DNA of 20,865 nucleotides from Ga0077527 sp964531455 (lineage in GTDB: Bacteria; Pseudomonadota; Gammaproteobacteria; Burkholderiales; SG8-41), in assembly GCA_964531455.1 (NCBI GenBank), contig CAZHFZ010000057.1, positions 1 to 20,865 of the forward strand. Reading direction: 5' to 3'. Shown here piece by piece: positions 1 to 6,389 of this stretch. The position numbers and the translations under genes were made by a program. Position 1 is the stretch's first letter. The number at the start of each line of letters is the position of its first letter. Under the pieces are notes generated by a model that saw nothing but the letters and a program-made list of their open reading frames with translations, ran no database searches and was not told where the DNA came from.

Positions 1-374
1 ACGCTGTGGATGCGCACGGTGGTTTCACCGTCCCGCGCCGGTACCAGGCCGGCGTCGCTGGCGAAGGCGCCGACGGCGACGAGCATGTTGCCGCAGGTCG
101 GTTTGGTATCGACGAACTTTTCGTGGATCTGCACCTGCGCGAAAAAATAATCGACGTCGGCGTCAGGGCGTTTGGATTTGCTGACCATCGCGACCTTGCT
201 GGTCACCGAATGCGAACCGCCGATGCCGTCGACCTGGATTTCATGGGGGGAACCCATGATGGCGAGCAGGACTTCGTCTCTGGTTGAGGGGTCGGAAGGC
301 AAGTCGTCCTGCAGCAGGAAGGGGCCGCGGGAAGTGCCGCCGCGCATGATGACGCAGGGGATTTTGGTTTGCAT
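1..374 (-). CDS. PrpF/GalD-family isomerase (4-oxalomesaconate tautomerase or aconitate-isomerase type), N-terminal part
   Basis: The reading frame runs off the left edge, so only about 124 N-terminal residues are present. The start is ATG at 374, with GGAG six bases upstream. The protein opens MQTKIPCVIMRGGTSRG, the hallmark N-terminus of the PrpF family, a diaminopimelate-epimerase-like fold. Lys60 (in SKVAMV) and Cys94 (in TCGNM) are 34 residues apart, the same spacing as I recall for the catalytic Lys and Cys of PrpF. Family members isomerise unsaturated tricarboxylates: aconitate in the 2-methylcitrate cycle (PrpF), or 4-oxalomesaconate in gallate and protocatechuate meta-cleavage (GalD). 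No prpBCD or gal/lig genes are in view, so the substrate cannot be chosen. A 6-bp hairpin (386-401) lies just upstream of the ribosome-binding site. The DMT permease gene lies 93 bp upstream on the same strand and may be cotranscribed. Confidence 0.85.
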   Translation of the reverse strand, partial: MQTKIPCVIMRGGTSRGPFLLQDDLPSDPSTRDEVLLAIMGSPHEIQVDGIGGSHSVTSKVAMVSKSKRPDADVDYFFAQVQIHEKFVDTKPTCGNMLVAVGAFASDAGLVPARDGETTVRIHS

Positions 375-467
375 GTCGTGCTCCAAGCCGCAATCGCGGC
401 TGCATTGAAGAAACAGGCACCATTATAGATTGCGCAAGCACCGAATCGCCTGCTTTTGCCGGACGGA

Positions 468-1337
468 TCAACTGCGTGGCGGTGGCGATTTCTCGAACAC
501 ATTCACCAGATTCGCCGCCAGGATCAGTGCCGCACCTGCGGCGAGGTACCAGTCCGCCGGCTCCTGATAGGCCCAATAACCGATCAGTGTGATCAGCGGC
601 AGGCGCATGAAATCCAGCGTGACCACGAGGGTGGCATCGGCCAGCGCCAGCGCGCGTACCATGCAGCTGTGAGCGGCGAGCCCGGCAAACCCGATCAGTA
701 GCAGCCAGGGCAGGTGCTTCAGCTCCAGCGGCGTCCACTGCCACAGCGCGGGGATCAGGCTCGCCGGCAGTTGCATCGCCGACATCCAGAACAGGATGCA
801 CAGCATTGAATCGCGGGTGGCCAGCTTCTTGGTCAGGGTGAAGGCCAAGCCGAAGGATATTGCGCCAGCCAGCATCACCAGTGCCGCGTGGTGGATCAGG
901 CCGGCGCCGGGGCGCAGGATCACCAGTACGCCGATCAGCCCGCAGGCGATGGCGAACACCCGCCGCGGCGTGATGCGTTCGCCCAGCAGATGCGCGGCGC
1001 AGATCGCCGTCCAGATCGGCACCGTGAACTCGATCGCGAACACGGTCGCCAGAGGAATCGCTGCGATGGCGTAAAACCAGCTGAACTGTCCGCCGAACTG
1101 CGCCAGGTTGCGCAGTGCGTGCAGCCCGAGGTTGGGCGTGGAAATCTGCGACCAGCCGCTGCGACTGAGCAGCACGCAGACGATCACCAGCCCGATCAGG
1201 CTGCGGATCGCGAGCAGCTGAATGGTACTGAGGTCGGACGAGAGTTCACGGGCGCCGATGGCCATGCCGGTGAACAACACCAGCGCGCCGGTCATCCAGG
1301 CAATGGCGGCGGGGAGGGCGGAGGTGTTGGGTGGCAA
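468..1337 (-). CDS. EamA/DMT-superfamily permease
   Basis: This is an inner-membrane transporter of the drug/metabolite transporter superfamily (EamA domains), probably an exporter of a small metabolite. The 289-residue length and the pattern of about ten hydrophobic segments in two EamA-like halves fit the 10-TM family. Recognisable pieces are a first-half segment ending in PIWTAICAAHLLGERITPRR and the following GLIGVLVILRPG, typical of the end of the first EamA repeat. The farthest in-frame start is TTG at 1337, with no clear Shine-Dalgarno sequence; an internal ATG 14 codons later (1295) is equally possible. It lies upstream of the PrpF/GalD gene in the same direction with a 93-bp gap, so it may move a related carboxylate. 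That substrate link is inference only. Confidence 0.8.
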   Translation of the reverse strand: MPPNTSALPAAIAWMTGALVLFTGMAIGARELSSDLSTIQLLAIRSLIGLVIVCVLLSRSGWSQISTPNLGLHALRNLAQFGGQFSWFYAIAAIPLATVFAIEFTVPIWTAICAAHLLGERITPRRVFAIACGLIGVLVILRPGAGLIHHAALVMLAGAISFGLAFTLTKKLATRDSMLCILFWMSAMQLPASLIPALWQWTPLELKHLPWLLLIGFAGLAAHSCMVRALALADATLVVTLDFMRLPLITLIGYWAYQEPADWYLAAGAALILAANLVNVFEKSPPPRS

Positions 1338-1535
1338 TGCGGTGAGTACGGCAGCGGTAAGTGTCGGTGCAATGCGCTGGTTTATTGCGCGCTGCGCTTG
1401 CTGAGCAATGGAGTGACGATTATAGGGGCTGACGGGATATGTTGAATGTCGCGGGTTTCAGCATTTGTAACAGGCCTGAGTCGGAATTCAGTGCAACTGC
1501 ATCGAATTCAGATGCGGTGCTTCAACTTCGCCGGG
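1338..1535. other. Non-coding stretch upstream of the DMT permease gene
   Basis: About 200 bp lie between the permease start and the dispersed repeat. Reading frames here have no family resemblance and no ribosome-binding site. The region should hold the leftward promoter of the permease gene, but I see no convincing -35/-10 pair. Together with the adjacent repeat it makes a gene-free gap of about 440 bp. Confidence 0.5.
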
Positions 1536-1775
1536 GTGGCCCGGCGGCCAGTTACTTTCTCTTGCTTCGCCAAGAGAAAGTAACCAAAGAGAAGGCGACC
1601 CTCTTCGCCGCCCCCTTCGGGAGTTCCCTGCGTTGCTCGCACGGCCGGGCGGCTGCCACCCAAGGTGACTTCCTTCGGGGCGCGCAACTCGCCATTGCCG
1701 CTGCGCGTCAATGGCTCAGACAGTCCTCGCCGACTGCCCCCGGCCGCGCTGTGCTACTCGGCGGCTCGGAAGGGG
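1536..1775. repeat. Dispersed intergenic repeat of proteobacterial type with a perfect 14-bp hairpin
   Basis: The segment begins near GGGTGGCCCGGCGGCC and ends near GCTCGGAAGGGGC. At 1551-1564 and 1571-1584 it contains GTTACTTTCTCTTG and its exact reverse complement, separated by a 6-base loop. The hairpin is followed by AAAGAGAAGGCGACC and a long GC-rich tail. I recognise this arrangement from repeats that recur between genes in xanthomonads and betaproteobacteria, where both strands are often mis-annotated as small hypothetical proteins. It encodes no transposase and is probably a non-autonomous element. The exact boundaries are approximate, since no flanking target duplication is evident by eye. 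Confidence 0.7.
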
Positions 1776-2207
1776 CTATCTGTCATGCAGTACTAAGTGT
1801 GGCAATTCGCCAAGTTTAACGTAGTTAAACATCTTGTAATTCGCGCGTCTTGCTTCTGCTGATAGTTGCCGCATCTTCAGATTTGCCCTGGGAACAAATG
1901 GGTAAAAGAGAATTGTCTGTTTTACTTTTCCCGCTTCTTTCCATTTGAAGTTGGCGATCAGAGGTGGAACCATGAATCCGGACTTAAGAACTTTATCCAT
2001 GATTTCCCATCCGGCCCCAAAAATTTCATCTTTTGGTTTTGAGTTGTTTGTTTTCACTTGGGCTCTGAACGAACATCCCGTGCACTGGATATCGTATAAA
2101 GGGTAGTTCCGAGGCAATTTCATGAGCTTCTTGCCGCAATTTGGGCAAGGAATGAGCTTCACGATTTCCTTCTCACCAGCATCTCCGGCAATTTGATTAT
2201 TTGGCAT
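1776..2207 (-). CDS. DpnI-like / dam-replacing-family PD-(D/E)XK nuclease domain protein
   Basis: The 143-residue product matches the catalytic domain layout of DpnI and dam-replacing (DRP) proteins, which cut adenine-methylated GATC DNA. It has a four-cysteine zinc site (CPNC at 21-24, CTGC at 42-45). Asp39 and Gln50-Val-Lys52 are spaced like DpnI Asp53 and Glu64-x-Lys66. Near the end, LSAEARRANY resembles DpnI LAPTARRAGW, and the last residues (LVLHDR) fall where the DpnI catalytic domain ends. Gln in place of the catalytic Glu is known in other PD-(D/E)XK enzymes, so activity is possible but unproven. The C-terminal winged-helix domain of DpnI is absent. GC is about 44 percent in sampled lines, well below the neighbours, which suggests transfer. 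The ribosome-binding site is poor. The gene starts 26 bp after the Bug receptor stop, and no methyltransferase is nearby. Confidence 0.72.
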   Translation of the reverse strand: MPNNQIAGDAGEKEIVKLIPCPNCGKKLMKLPRNYPLYDIQCTGCSFRAQVKTNNSKPKDEIFGAGWEIMDKVLKSGFMVPPLIANFKWKEAGKVKQTILFYPFVPRANLKMRQLSAEARRANYKMFNYVKLGELPHLVLHDR

Positions 2208-2233
2208 GGATACTTTTTTTGCGTAGTTTGCGT

Positions 2234-3196
2234 TTAGTTAACTTTGGCACCTGAAACCTGCACCACCTTCGCCCAGAGCTTCGCCTCGCTCGCAATCAGT
2301 TTTGCAAACTGTTCTGAAGTGCCGCCCACAGGATCAGTCCCCAGTTGCTTCAAACGCGCCGCCGTCGCCGGCGTGTTCATTGCCTTCAGTGCGGCGCCGT
2401 GCAGTGCGGCGATGATGGGTTTCGGGGTTTTGGCGGGGACGAGGATGCCGTACCAGGTGTCGGTGGCGTAGCCGGGGACGGTTTCGCCGATGGTCGGAAT
2501 ATCCGGGGCGATCTGCGAGCGTTTGCTGCTGGTCAGGCCCAGCGGACGCAGTTTGCCTTCCTTGATCAGCGGTAGTACTGGCAGCAGGCCGTCCATCGCG
2601 AGTTGCACCTGGCCGCCGACGGTGTCCATGCGCGCGAAGGTGCTGCCTTTGTAGGGGATGTGCGTGATGTCGACGCCGGCCATGGATTTGAACAACTCCA
2701 TATTCAAGTGCGTCGCCGAGCCGGTCCCGGCGGAGCCGTAGGACAGTTTGCCCGGTGTTTTTTTCGCGAGGTCGATCAGTTCCTTCAGCGTCTTCGCCGG
2801 CAGTGACGGGTGGGCGACGATGATCTGGTAGGTGTTGGCGATGTGGATCACCGCTTCGAAATCCTTGATCGGGTCGTAGGTCTTGCGGGTGTGCAGCGCG
2901 GGGTTGATGACGTGTGACGGGCTGACGTTGATCAGCGTGTAGCCGTCGGGCGCTGCACTGGCGACGGTCTGGGTGCCGATCAGACCGCCGGAGCCGGGAC
3001 GGTTGTCGACGACGATGTTGGTGTTGAGCTGTTTGCCCATTTCCTCGCCGACAGTGCGCGCCAGCGTGTCGCCGGTGCCGCCGGGGGCGAGAGGAACGAT
3101 CATGCGAATGACTTTGCTGGGGAACTGTTCGGTGGCGGATGCGGTGGTGGTGATTGTGAGCAGGGCGGCTGCGATGGCGGTAAGGGTGTGGTTCAA
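2234..3196 (-). CDS. Bug/TctC-family tripartite tricarboxylate transporter periplasmic binding protein
   Basis: This periplasmic solute receptor belongs to the Bug/TctC family, which captures small carboxylates, often for TctAB permeases encoded elsewhere. The 320-residue product starts at TTG (3196), five bases after GGAG. That start places a clean signal peptide at the N-terminus (MNHTLTAIAAALLTITTTAS, cleavage near ASA-T). A longer frame beginning 34 codons upstream would bury the signal and is rejected. Family hallmarks are IRMIVPLAPGGTGD, VVDNRPGSGGLIG and PDGYTLINVSPSHVINPAL. Neither tctA nor tctB is in the window, so the receptor is an orphan here, as is common in Burkholderiales. The start follows the two-TM protein gene by 13 bp, suggesting an operon. 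Confidence 0.93.
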   Translation of the reverse strand: MNHTLTAIAAALLTITTTASATEQFPSKVIRMIVPLAPGGTGDTLARTVGEEMGKQLNTNIVVDNRPGSGGLIGTQTVASAAPDGYTLINVSPSHVINPALHTRKTYDPIKDFEAVIHIANTYQIIVAHPSLPAKTLKELIDLAKKTPGKLSYGSAGTGSATHLNMELFKSMAGVDITHIPYKGSTFARMDTVGGQVQLAMDGLLPVLPLIKEGKLRPLGLTSSKRSQIAPDIPTIGETVPGYATDTWYGILVPAKTPKPIIAALHGAALKAMNTPATAARLKQLGTDPVGGTSEQFAKLIASEAKLWAKVVQVSGAKVN

Positions 3197-3209
3197 GTGA
3201 TCTCCGGAT

Positions 3210-3770
3210 TCAATTCGGTTTGGTCTGATTTGCTTTGGGGCGTGCAGCGGGCTTGAGTCCCAGTTGCGCATTGATGATTTTTTCGATTTCGTCGGCATTT
3301 TCGCGGCTGGCTGCTTTCAGCAACTGGATGTGCTGGTTGTTGCCCGTTACGGCCATGACGACAAAGGAGATGATGTTCTTGCTGCGTCTGTAATGTTTGA
3401 AGCGTAATGCCATGGTGTTGTAAACCATTCGTATATCATTGATTTCAAATATCTTTTTTCCAGGCCAAGGCAGCGGGCCGTTGCTGATGATGATTTTGGC
3501 GGCGCGGATTTCGACGCGTGTGCGATTGATGCAGCAGGCCAGTGCGGCGTAACCCAGTGCGCCTGCTGCGATGATCCCCAGCAGGGCCAGCCACGGCCCC
3601 GGCCGTGAACCGATGCCCGGCCACACCTGAACCACGAATCCAGACAGCAGATCAAACACCAGATAAATGCCGATGGCGCTGGCAATCAGCGCAGGGGTGC
3701 TGAACCATTTGGCGGTGAATTCAACGCCGTCAGGGCGTTGGACGATGTTTGGTTTGGAGTCCCAGGCCAT
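3210..3770 (-). CDS. Hypothetical two-TM membrane protein
   Basis: I do not recognise a named family. The 186-residue product has a short polar N-terminus, hydrophobic helices at about residues 28-49 and 60-80, and then a soluble C-terminal domain of about 100 residues. That domain alternates strand-like segments (TRVEIRAAKIIISNGPLPWP, KNIISFVVMAVTG), which resembles a bacterial PH-like (DUF-type) membrane-associated domain. The basic, Lys/Pro-rich tail (AARPKANQTKPN) is probably unstructured. ATG at 3770 has a GAGG about nine bases upstream. It lies between the DUF3617 gene (34-bp gap) and the Bug receptor (13-bp gap), all leftward, so cotranscription is likely. A function in transport or signalling cannot be stated. 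Confidence 0.75.
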   Translation of the reverse strand: MAWDSKPNIVQRPDGVEFTAKWFSTPALIASAIGIYLVFDLLSGFVVQVWPGIGSRPGPWLALLGIIAAGALGYAALACCINRTRVEIRAAKIIISNGPLPWPGKKIFEINDIRMVYNTMALRFKHYRRSKNIISFVVMAVTGNNQHIQLLKAASRENADEIEKIINAQLGLKPAARPKANQTKPN

Positions 3771-3804
3771 ACGCAGCGCGCCTCAATCCATGTTTTGCAG
3801 CTTG

Positions 3805-4377
3805 CTAGCCTTTGACCGGCTTCAGGTTGCCGCAGTCATTCGACAGCCATTTGCCCTGCGCATCCATGGTCATGGTTTCGGCCTTGCCTTTGACCTGCGC
3901 GGTGGTTTTCATTTTCATCGTGTAGGCCTCGGGGCTCAGCACGGTGACTTCGCCTTCGCCGGTGGCGGGCGGGTTGCTGCAGGTGAATTTGAATTTGGTG
4001 GTGTTGCCGGTTTTCTGCAGGGTTTCCTGTTTGCAGTCGCCCTGCTGTGCCGGCGGTTCGTTGCGGGCGGCCATTTCCTTGCTGATGCAGGTGCGCATGG
4101 CCATATTGCCTCCGGAGCCGATGCCCGCGCCGGGGGACATGCCGACGCCTTTGTCGGCCATCATTTTTTCCATCTGCTTGCGCTGCTCGGGCGGCATCGC
4201 GGCGAGCTGCTTCTGCATCTCGGCCTGGGCCGCGGCCATCTTGCTGCCCATGTCGCCGCTGCCGCCCATCTTGTTCTGGATTTCCCAGAGGCCGGGTTTG
4301 ATGGTCTGTGCCGCTGCGGGGATGGCGGGCAGGGCCAGGATGGCGGCAGCAAGCGCGGTGAGCAGGGGCTTTTTCAT
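3805..4377 (-). CDS. DUF3617 domain-containing periplasmic protein
   Basis: The 190-residue product begins MKKPLLTALAAAILALPAIP, a signal peptide likely cleaved after AAA (residue 23). The mature start TIKPGLWEIQNKM is the typical opening of DUF3617 proteins. A Met/Gln-rich helical stretch follows (about residues 45-75: AEMQKQLAAMPPEQRKQMEKMM). The C-terminal half has four cysteines (RTCIS, GDC, FTC, NDC) that could form two disulfides, as in other family members. Function of the family is unknown. ATG at 4377 is preferred over an in-frame start 13 codons upstream because it places the signal peptide at the N-terminus. The ribosome-binding site is weak. The chlorite-dismutase-family gene lies 81 bp upstream in the same direction. 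Confidence 0.88.
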   Translation of the reverse strand: MKKPLLTALAAAILALPAIPAAAQTIKPGLWEIQNKMGGSGDMGSKMAAAQAEMQKQLAAMPPEQRKQMEKMMADKGVGMSPGAGIGSGGNMAMRTCISKEMAARNEPPAQQGDCKQETLQKTGNTTKFKFTCSNPPATGEGEVTVLSPEAYTMKMKTTAQVKGKAETMTMDAQGKWLSNDCGNLKPVKG

Positions 4378-4458
4378 GGCGGGTCCAGTCAGTTCTGTTT
4401 GAGGGTATGGCCTCATTCTAGCCCTGATCGAGCGACCCGCCGGAATACGCGGGACGGC

Positions 4459-5037
4459 CTAGCCGGAAGCCTGTTTCAGGCGGATATCGACTTCGCGGTC
4501 GACGTATTGCCATTCCGGTGATGCGCGCAGCGCGGCCAGCAGTTCGTTGAAGGCGCCGGTGTCGGCCGGAGCGAATTCAAACCAGGTAATGAAGTCAAAG
4601 GGGTCGTTGCCGCCGAGGTCGCGGCAATGGTGCAAGCGCCGCGCGATGGCGGGCAGGTATTTGAGGCCGATGGCGATGTGCTGCGACTGTTCTTCGAGGA
4701 TGTGCCGGCGTTCGTCCTGGGTCATCGCCCACCACGCGGCGTTTTTGCGGATCGGGATCAGCGCGGCATGGGTGGCCTTCGCGCGGCCGAGGCCTTCCTG
4801 TTTGGCGGCCAGCGCGATTTTTTCGGCGCGGGTGACATAACGTTCATTGCTGGTGATGCCGCGCAGCGACCACGGGCCCGCTTCGGGTGAATCCGGGACG
4901 CCATCCGCTGTGACCGCAAGGCGCGGTGCCCAGGGCAGCGGATCGCCGCAGATGCAGGTGCTGCGTTCGACAATCCATGCGCCGGTCCGGCCGGCGATGA
5001 AGTGGAACAGGCGGGTGTTGACGGTTGTGGTGGTCAT
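4459..5037 (-). CDS. Chlorite dismutase-family (Cld-like) heme protein, short form
   Basis: The family comprises ferredoxin-like-fold heme proteins: true chlorite dismutases, HemQ coproheme decarboxylases and Cld-like proteins of unknown role. The 192-residue product carries the C-terminal family block around RRLHHCRDLGGNDPFDFITW (from 133) followed by FEF and an acidic/amphipathic helix. His136 or His137 is the candidate proximal heme ligand. I cannot assign the distal Arg/Gln by eye, so chlorite-degrading activity is not claimed. Its length is close to the short, dimeric clade rather than the longer pentameric one. ATG at 5037 has GGAG six bases upstream; the upstream in-frame extension to 5112 is rejected. 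No signal peptide is apparent, so it is probably cytoplasmic. It heads the leftward gene string and is divergent from the NHL-repeat gene. Confidence 0.82.
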   Translation of the reverse strand: MTTTTVNTRLFHFIAGRTGAWIVERSTCICGDPLPWAPRLAVTADGVPDSPEAGPWSLRGITSNERYVTRAEKIALAAKQEGLGRAKATHAALIPIRKNAAWWAMTQDERRHILEEQSQHIAIGLKYLPAIARRLHHCRDLGGNDPFDFITWFEFAPADTGAFNELLAALRASPEWQYVDREVDIRLKQASG

Positions 5038-5323
5038 GACGCACTCCGGTGATCGGGGCTGATGCGATTGAGTCGTTGAGACTGAGTTGGTGAAGCTGCG
5101 CCGGACTTGCATGCAGAATCCGTGCCGGTTGTTGCCTGCATCCGGATTAACGACGGGCGTGATGGTGCGGCTTGCTAAAAAAGCCTATTTAAAACAAAAA
5201 TTTATCTGCAGGGCCTCGGGCTGTGGACTGTGCGCTTCGGTGATGGATATTCCGCGGTATCCTGCTGCCAGCCGCGCACCGTCAGCGTGCGTCAAAAACA
5301 ACAATGCATTGAAGGAGAGGTTC

Positions 5324-6223
5324 ATGGTTCAAGCAGCGACCATCGCAATTCAGCAGAACGTGCCGGAGTTGAATTACAAGGTGGTGCCGGACATTTTTCA
5401 GATGCCGGAGGGCGTGAACTTCGGGCCGTGTTCTGCCGTGGCGGTGCGCGCCAACGGCAATATCCTGGTGTTCAGCCGCAATGAACATGCGCTGATGGAA
5501 TTCAATCCGCAGGGCATGTATCTGCGTTCGCTGGGCCGCGGCGTGTTCGACAACCCGCACGGCCTGCGCCTCGATGCGCAGGGCAATATCTGGACCACGG
5601 ACACCGTCGCGCACATTGTCGTAAAGATGAATGCGGAAGGCCGCATCCTGATGGTGCTGGGCGTGAAGGGGCGCGCCACCGAATGGCATCAGGCCGGGCA
5701 TCTGCGCTGCTTCAACGAACCGAATGACATTGCCTTCGGGCCGAAGGGCGAGTTCTATGTGACGCAGGGCCACGGCAAGGGCGAATCGCGCGTGCTGAAG
5801 TTTGCCGCCGACGGTACCTTCCTGACCACCTGGGGCGGCGAAGGCAAGGAAGCCGGGCAGTTCAACCAGCCGCATGCGGTGCTGGTCGATCCGAAAGGGC
5901 AGGTGATCATTGCCGACCGTTCCAACCAGCGGCTGCAGGTGTTTGACGCTGATGGCAAATTCCTGCGCGAAAAGGCGCATCCGGGCACGCCCTGCGGGCT
6001 GTGCCTGATGAGCGACAGCAAACACATCATGATGGCGCACGGCCATACCGGTCGCATCATGAAGCTCGATCTGGAACTCAATCTGCTTGCCGCGACCGGC
6101 GGTCAGGGCAAGGGCCCGAACCAGTATGGCGAAGCGCATTACCTCGCGCTCGATGCGCAGGACAATATTTATGTCGCCGATTCGCTGAACTGGAACGTGC
6201 AGAAGCTGGTGAAGGCTTTCTGA
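5324..6223 (+). CDS. NHL-repeat six-bladed beta-propeller protein (peptidyl-alpha-hydroxyglycine lyase-like)
   Basis: The 299-residue product is built of NHL-type repeats. Recognisable blades begin near FDNPHGLRLDAQGNIWTTD, FNEPNDIAFGPKGEFYVTQG, FNQPHAVLVDPKGQVIIADR, and YGEAHYLALDAQDNIYVADS at the C-terminus. This fits the six-bladed propeller of the PAL (peptidyl-alpha-hydroxyglycine alpha-amidating lyase) superfamily. Bacterial members are mostly uncharacterised and may be lyases, lactonases or binding scaffolds. ATG at 5324 follows GGAGAGG by a few bases. An upstream frame extension to 5087 has no ribosome-binding site and low-quality sequence, so it is rejected. No signal peptide is visible from this start. 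A GMC oxidoreductase and a Bug receptor follow on the same strand, which suggests a small oxidative catabolic group, though a repeat separates them. Confidence 0.85.
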   Translation: MVQAATIAIQQNVPELNYKVVPDIFQMPEGVNFGPCSAVAVRANGNILVFSRNEHALMEFNPQGMYLRSLGRGVFDNPHGLRLDAQGNIWTTDTVAHIVVKMNAEGRILMVLGVKGRATEWHQAGHLRCFNEPNDIAFGPKGEFYVTQGHGKGESRVLKFAADGTFLTTWGGEGKEAGQFNQPHAVLVDPKGQVIIADRSNQRLQVFDADGKFLREKAHPGTPCGLCLMSDSKHIMMAHGHTGRIMKLDLELNLLAATGGQGKGPNQYGEAHYLALDAQDNIYVADSLNWNVQKLVKAF

Positions 6224-6240
6224 GCGTGATTAGCGTCTGA

Positions 6241-6348
6241 TCCCCTCTCCCCGCATGGCGGGGAGAGGGCCAGGGTGAGGGGTGGCGTTGGATTGTGTGG
6301 AGTCCCCTCACCCCAACCCTCTCCCCATCAGACAATGGGGAGAGGGAG
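6241..6348. repeat. GC-rich intergenic palindromic repeat with three nested or adjacent hairpins
   Basis: Three inverted repeats lie between the NHL and GMC genes. The first is a 12-bp stem at 6243-6254/6258-6269 (CCCTCTCCCCGC with a 3-base loop). The second is a 10-bp stem pairing GGGTGAGGGG (6273-6282) with CCCCTCACCC (6304-6313). The third is a 12-bp stem at 6317-6328/6335-6346 (CCCTCTCCCCAT with a 6-base loop). The left and right stems share the CCCTCTCCCC core. This type of CCCTCTCCCC/GGGTGAGGGG palindrome is a common dispersed element in proteobacterial intergenic regions. It could act as a terminator or mRNA stabiliser after the NHL gene, but it lacks a T-tract directly after a stem. 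Confidence 0.8.
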
Positions 6349-6389
6349 TAAAAACTATTAACCTGTTGATTTAATTAAATAAATATTCA

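Noticed and set aside
1439..1819. A 126-codon plus-strand frame across the dispersed repeat, and a 67-codon minus-strand one
   Set aside because: Both lie mainly in the repeat, have no ribosome-binding site or domain, and match the kind of spurious hypothetical proteins this repeat yields; one also overlaps the end of the nuclease gene.
5160..5210. An AT-rich patch (TTGCTA and TATTTAAAA) as a promoter for the NHL gene
   Set aside because: The -35-like and -10-like hexamers do not fall at acceptable spacing, so only an AT-rich leader can be stated.
5282..6139. A 285-codon minus-strand open frame
   Set aside because: It is antisense to the NHL-repeat gene, whose repeated blades and good ribosome-binding site make that strand the coding one.
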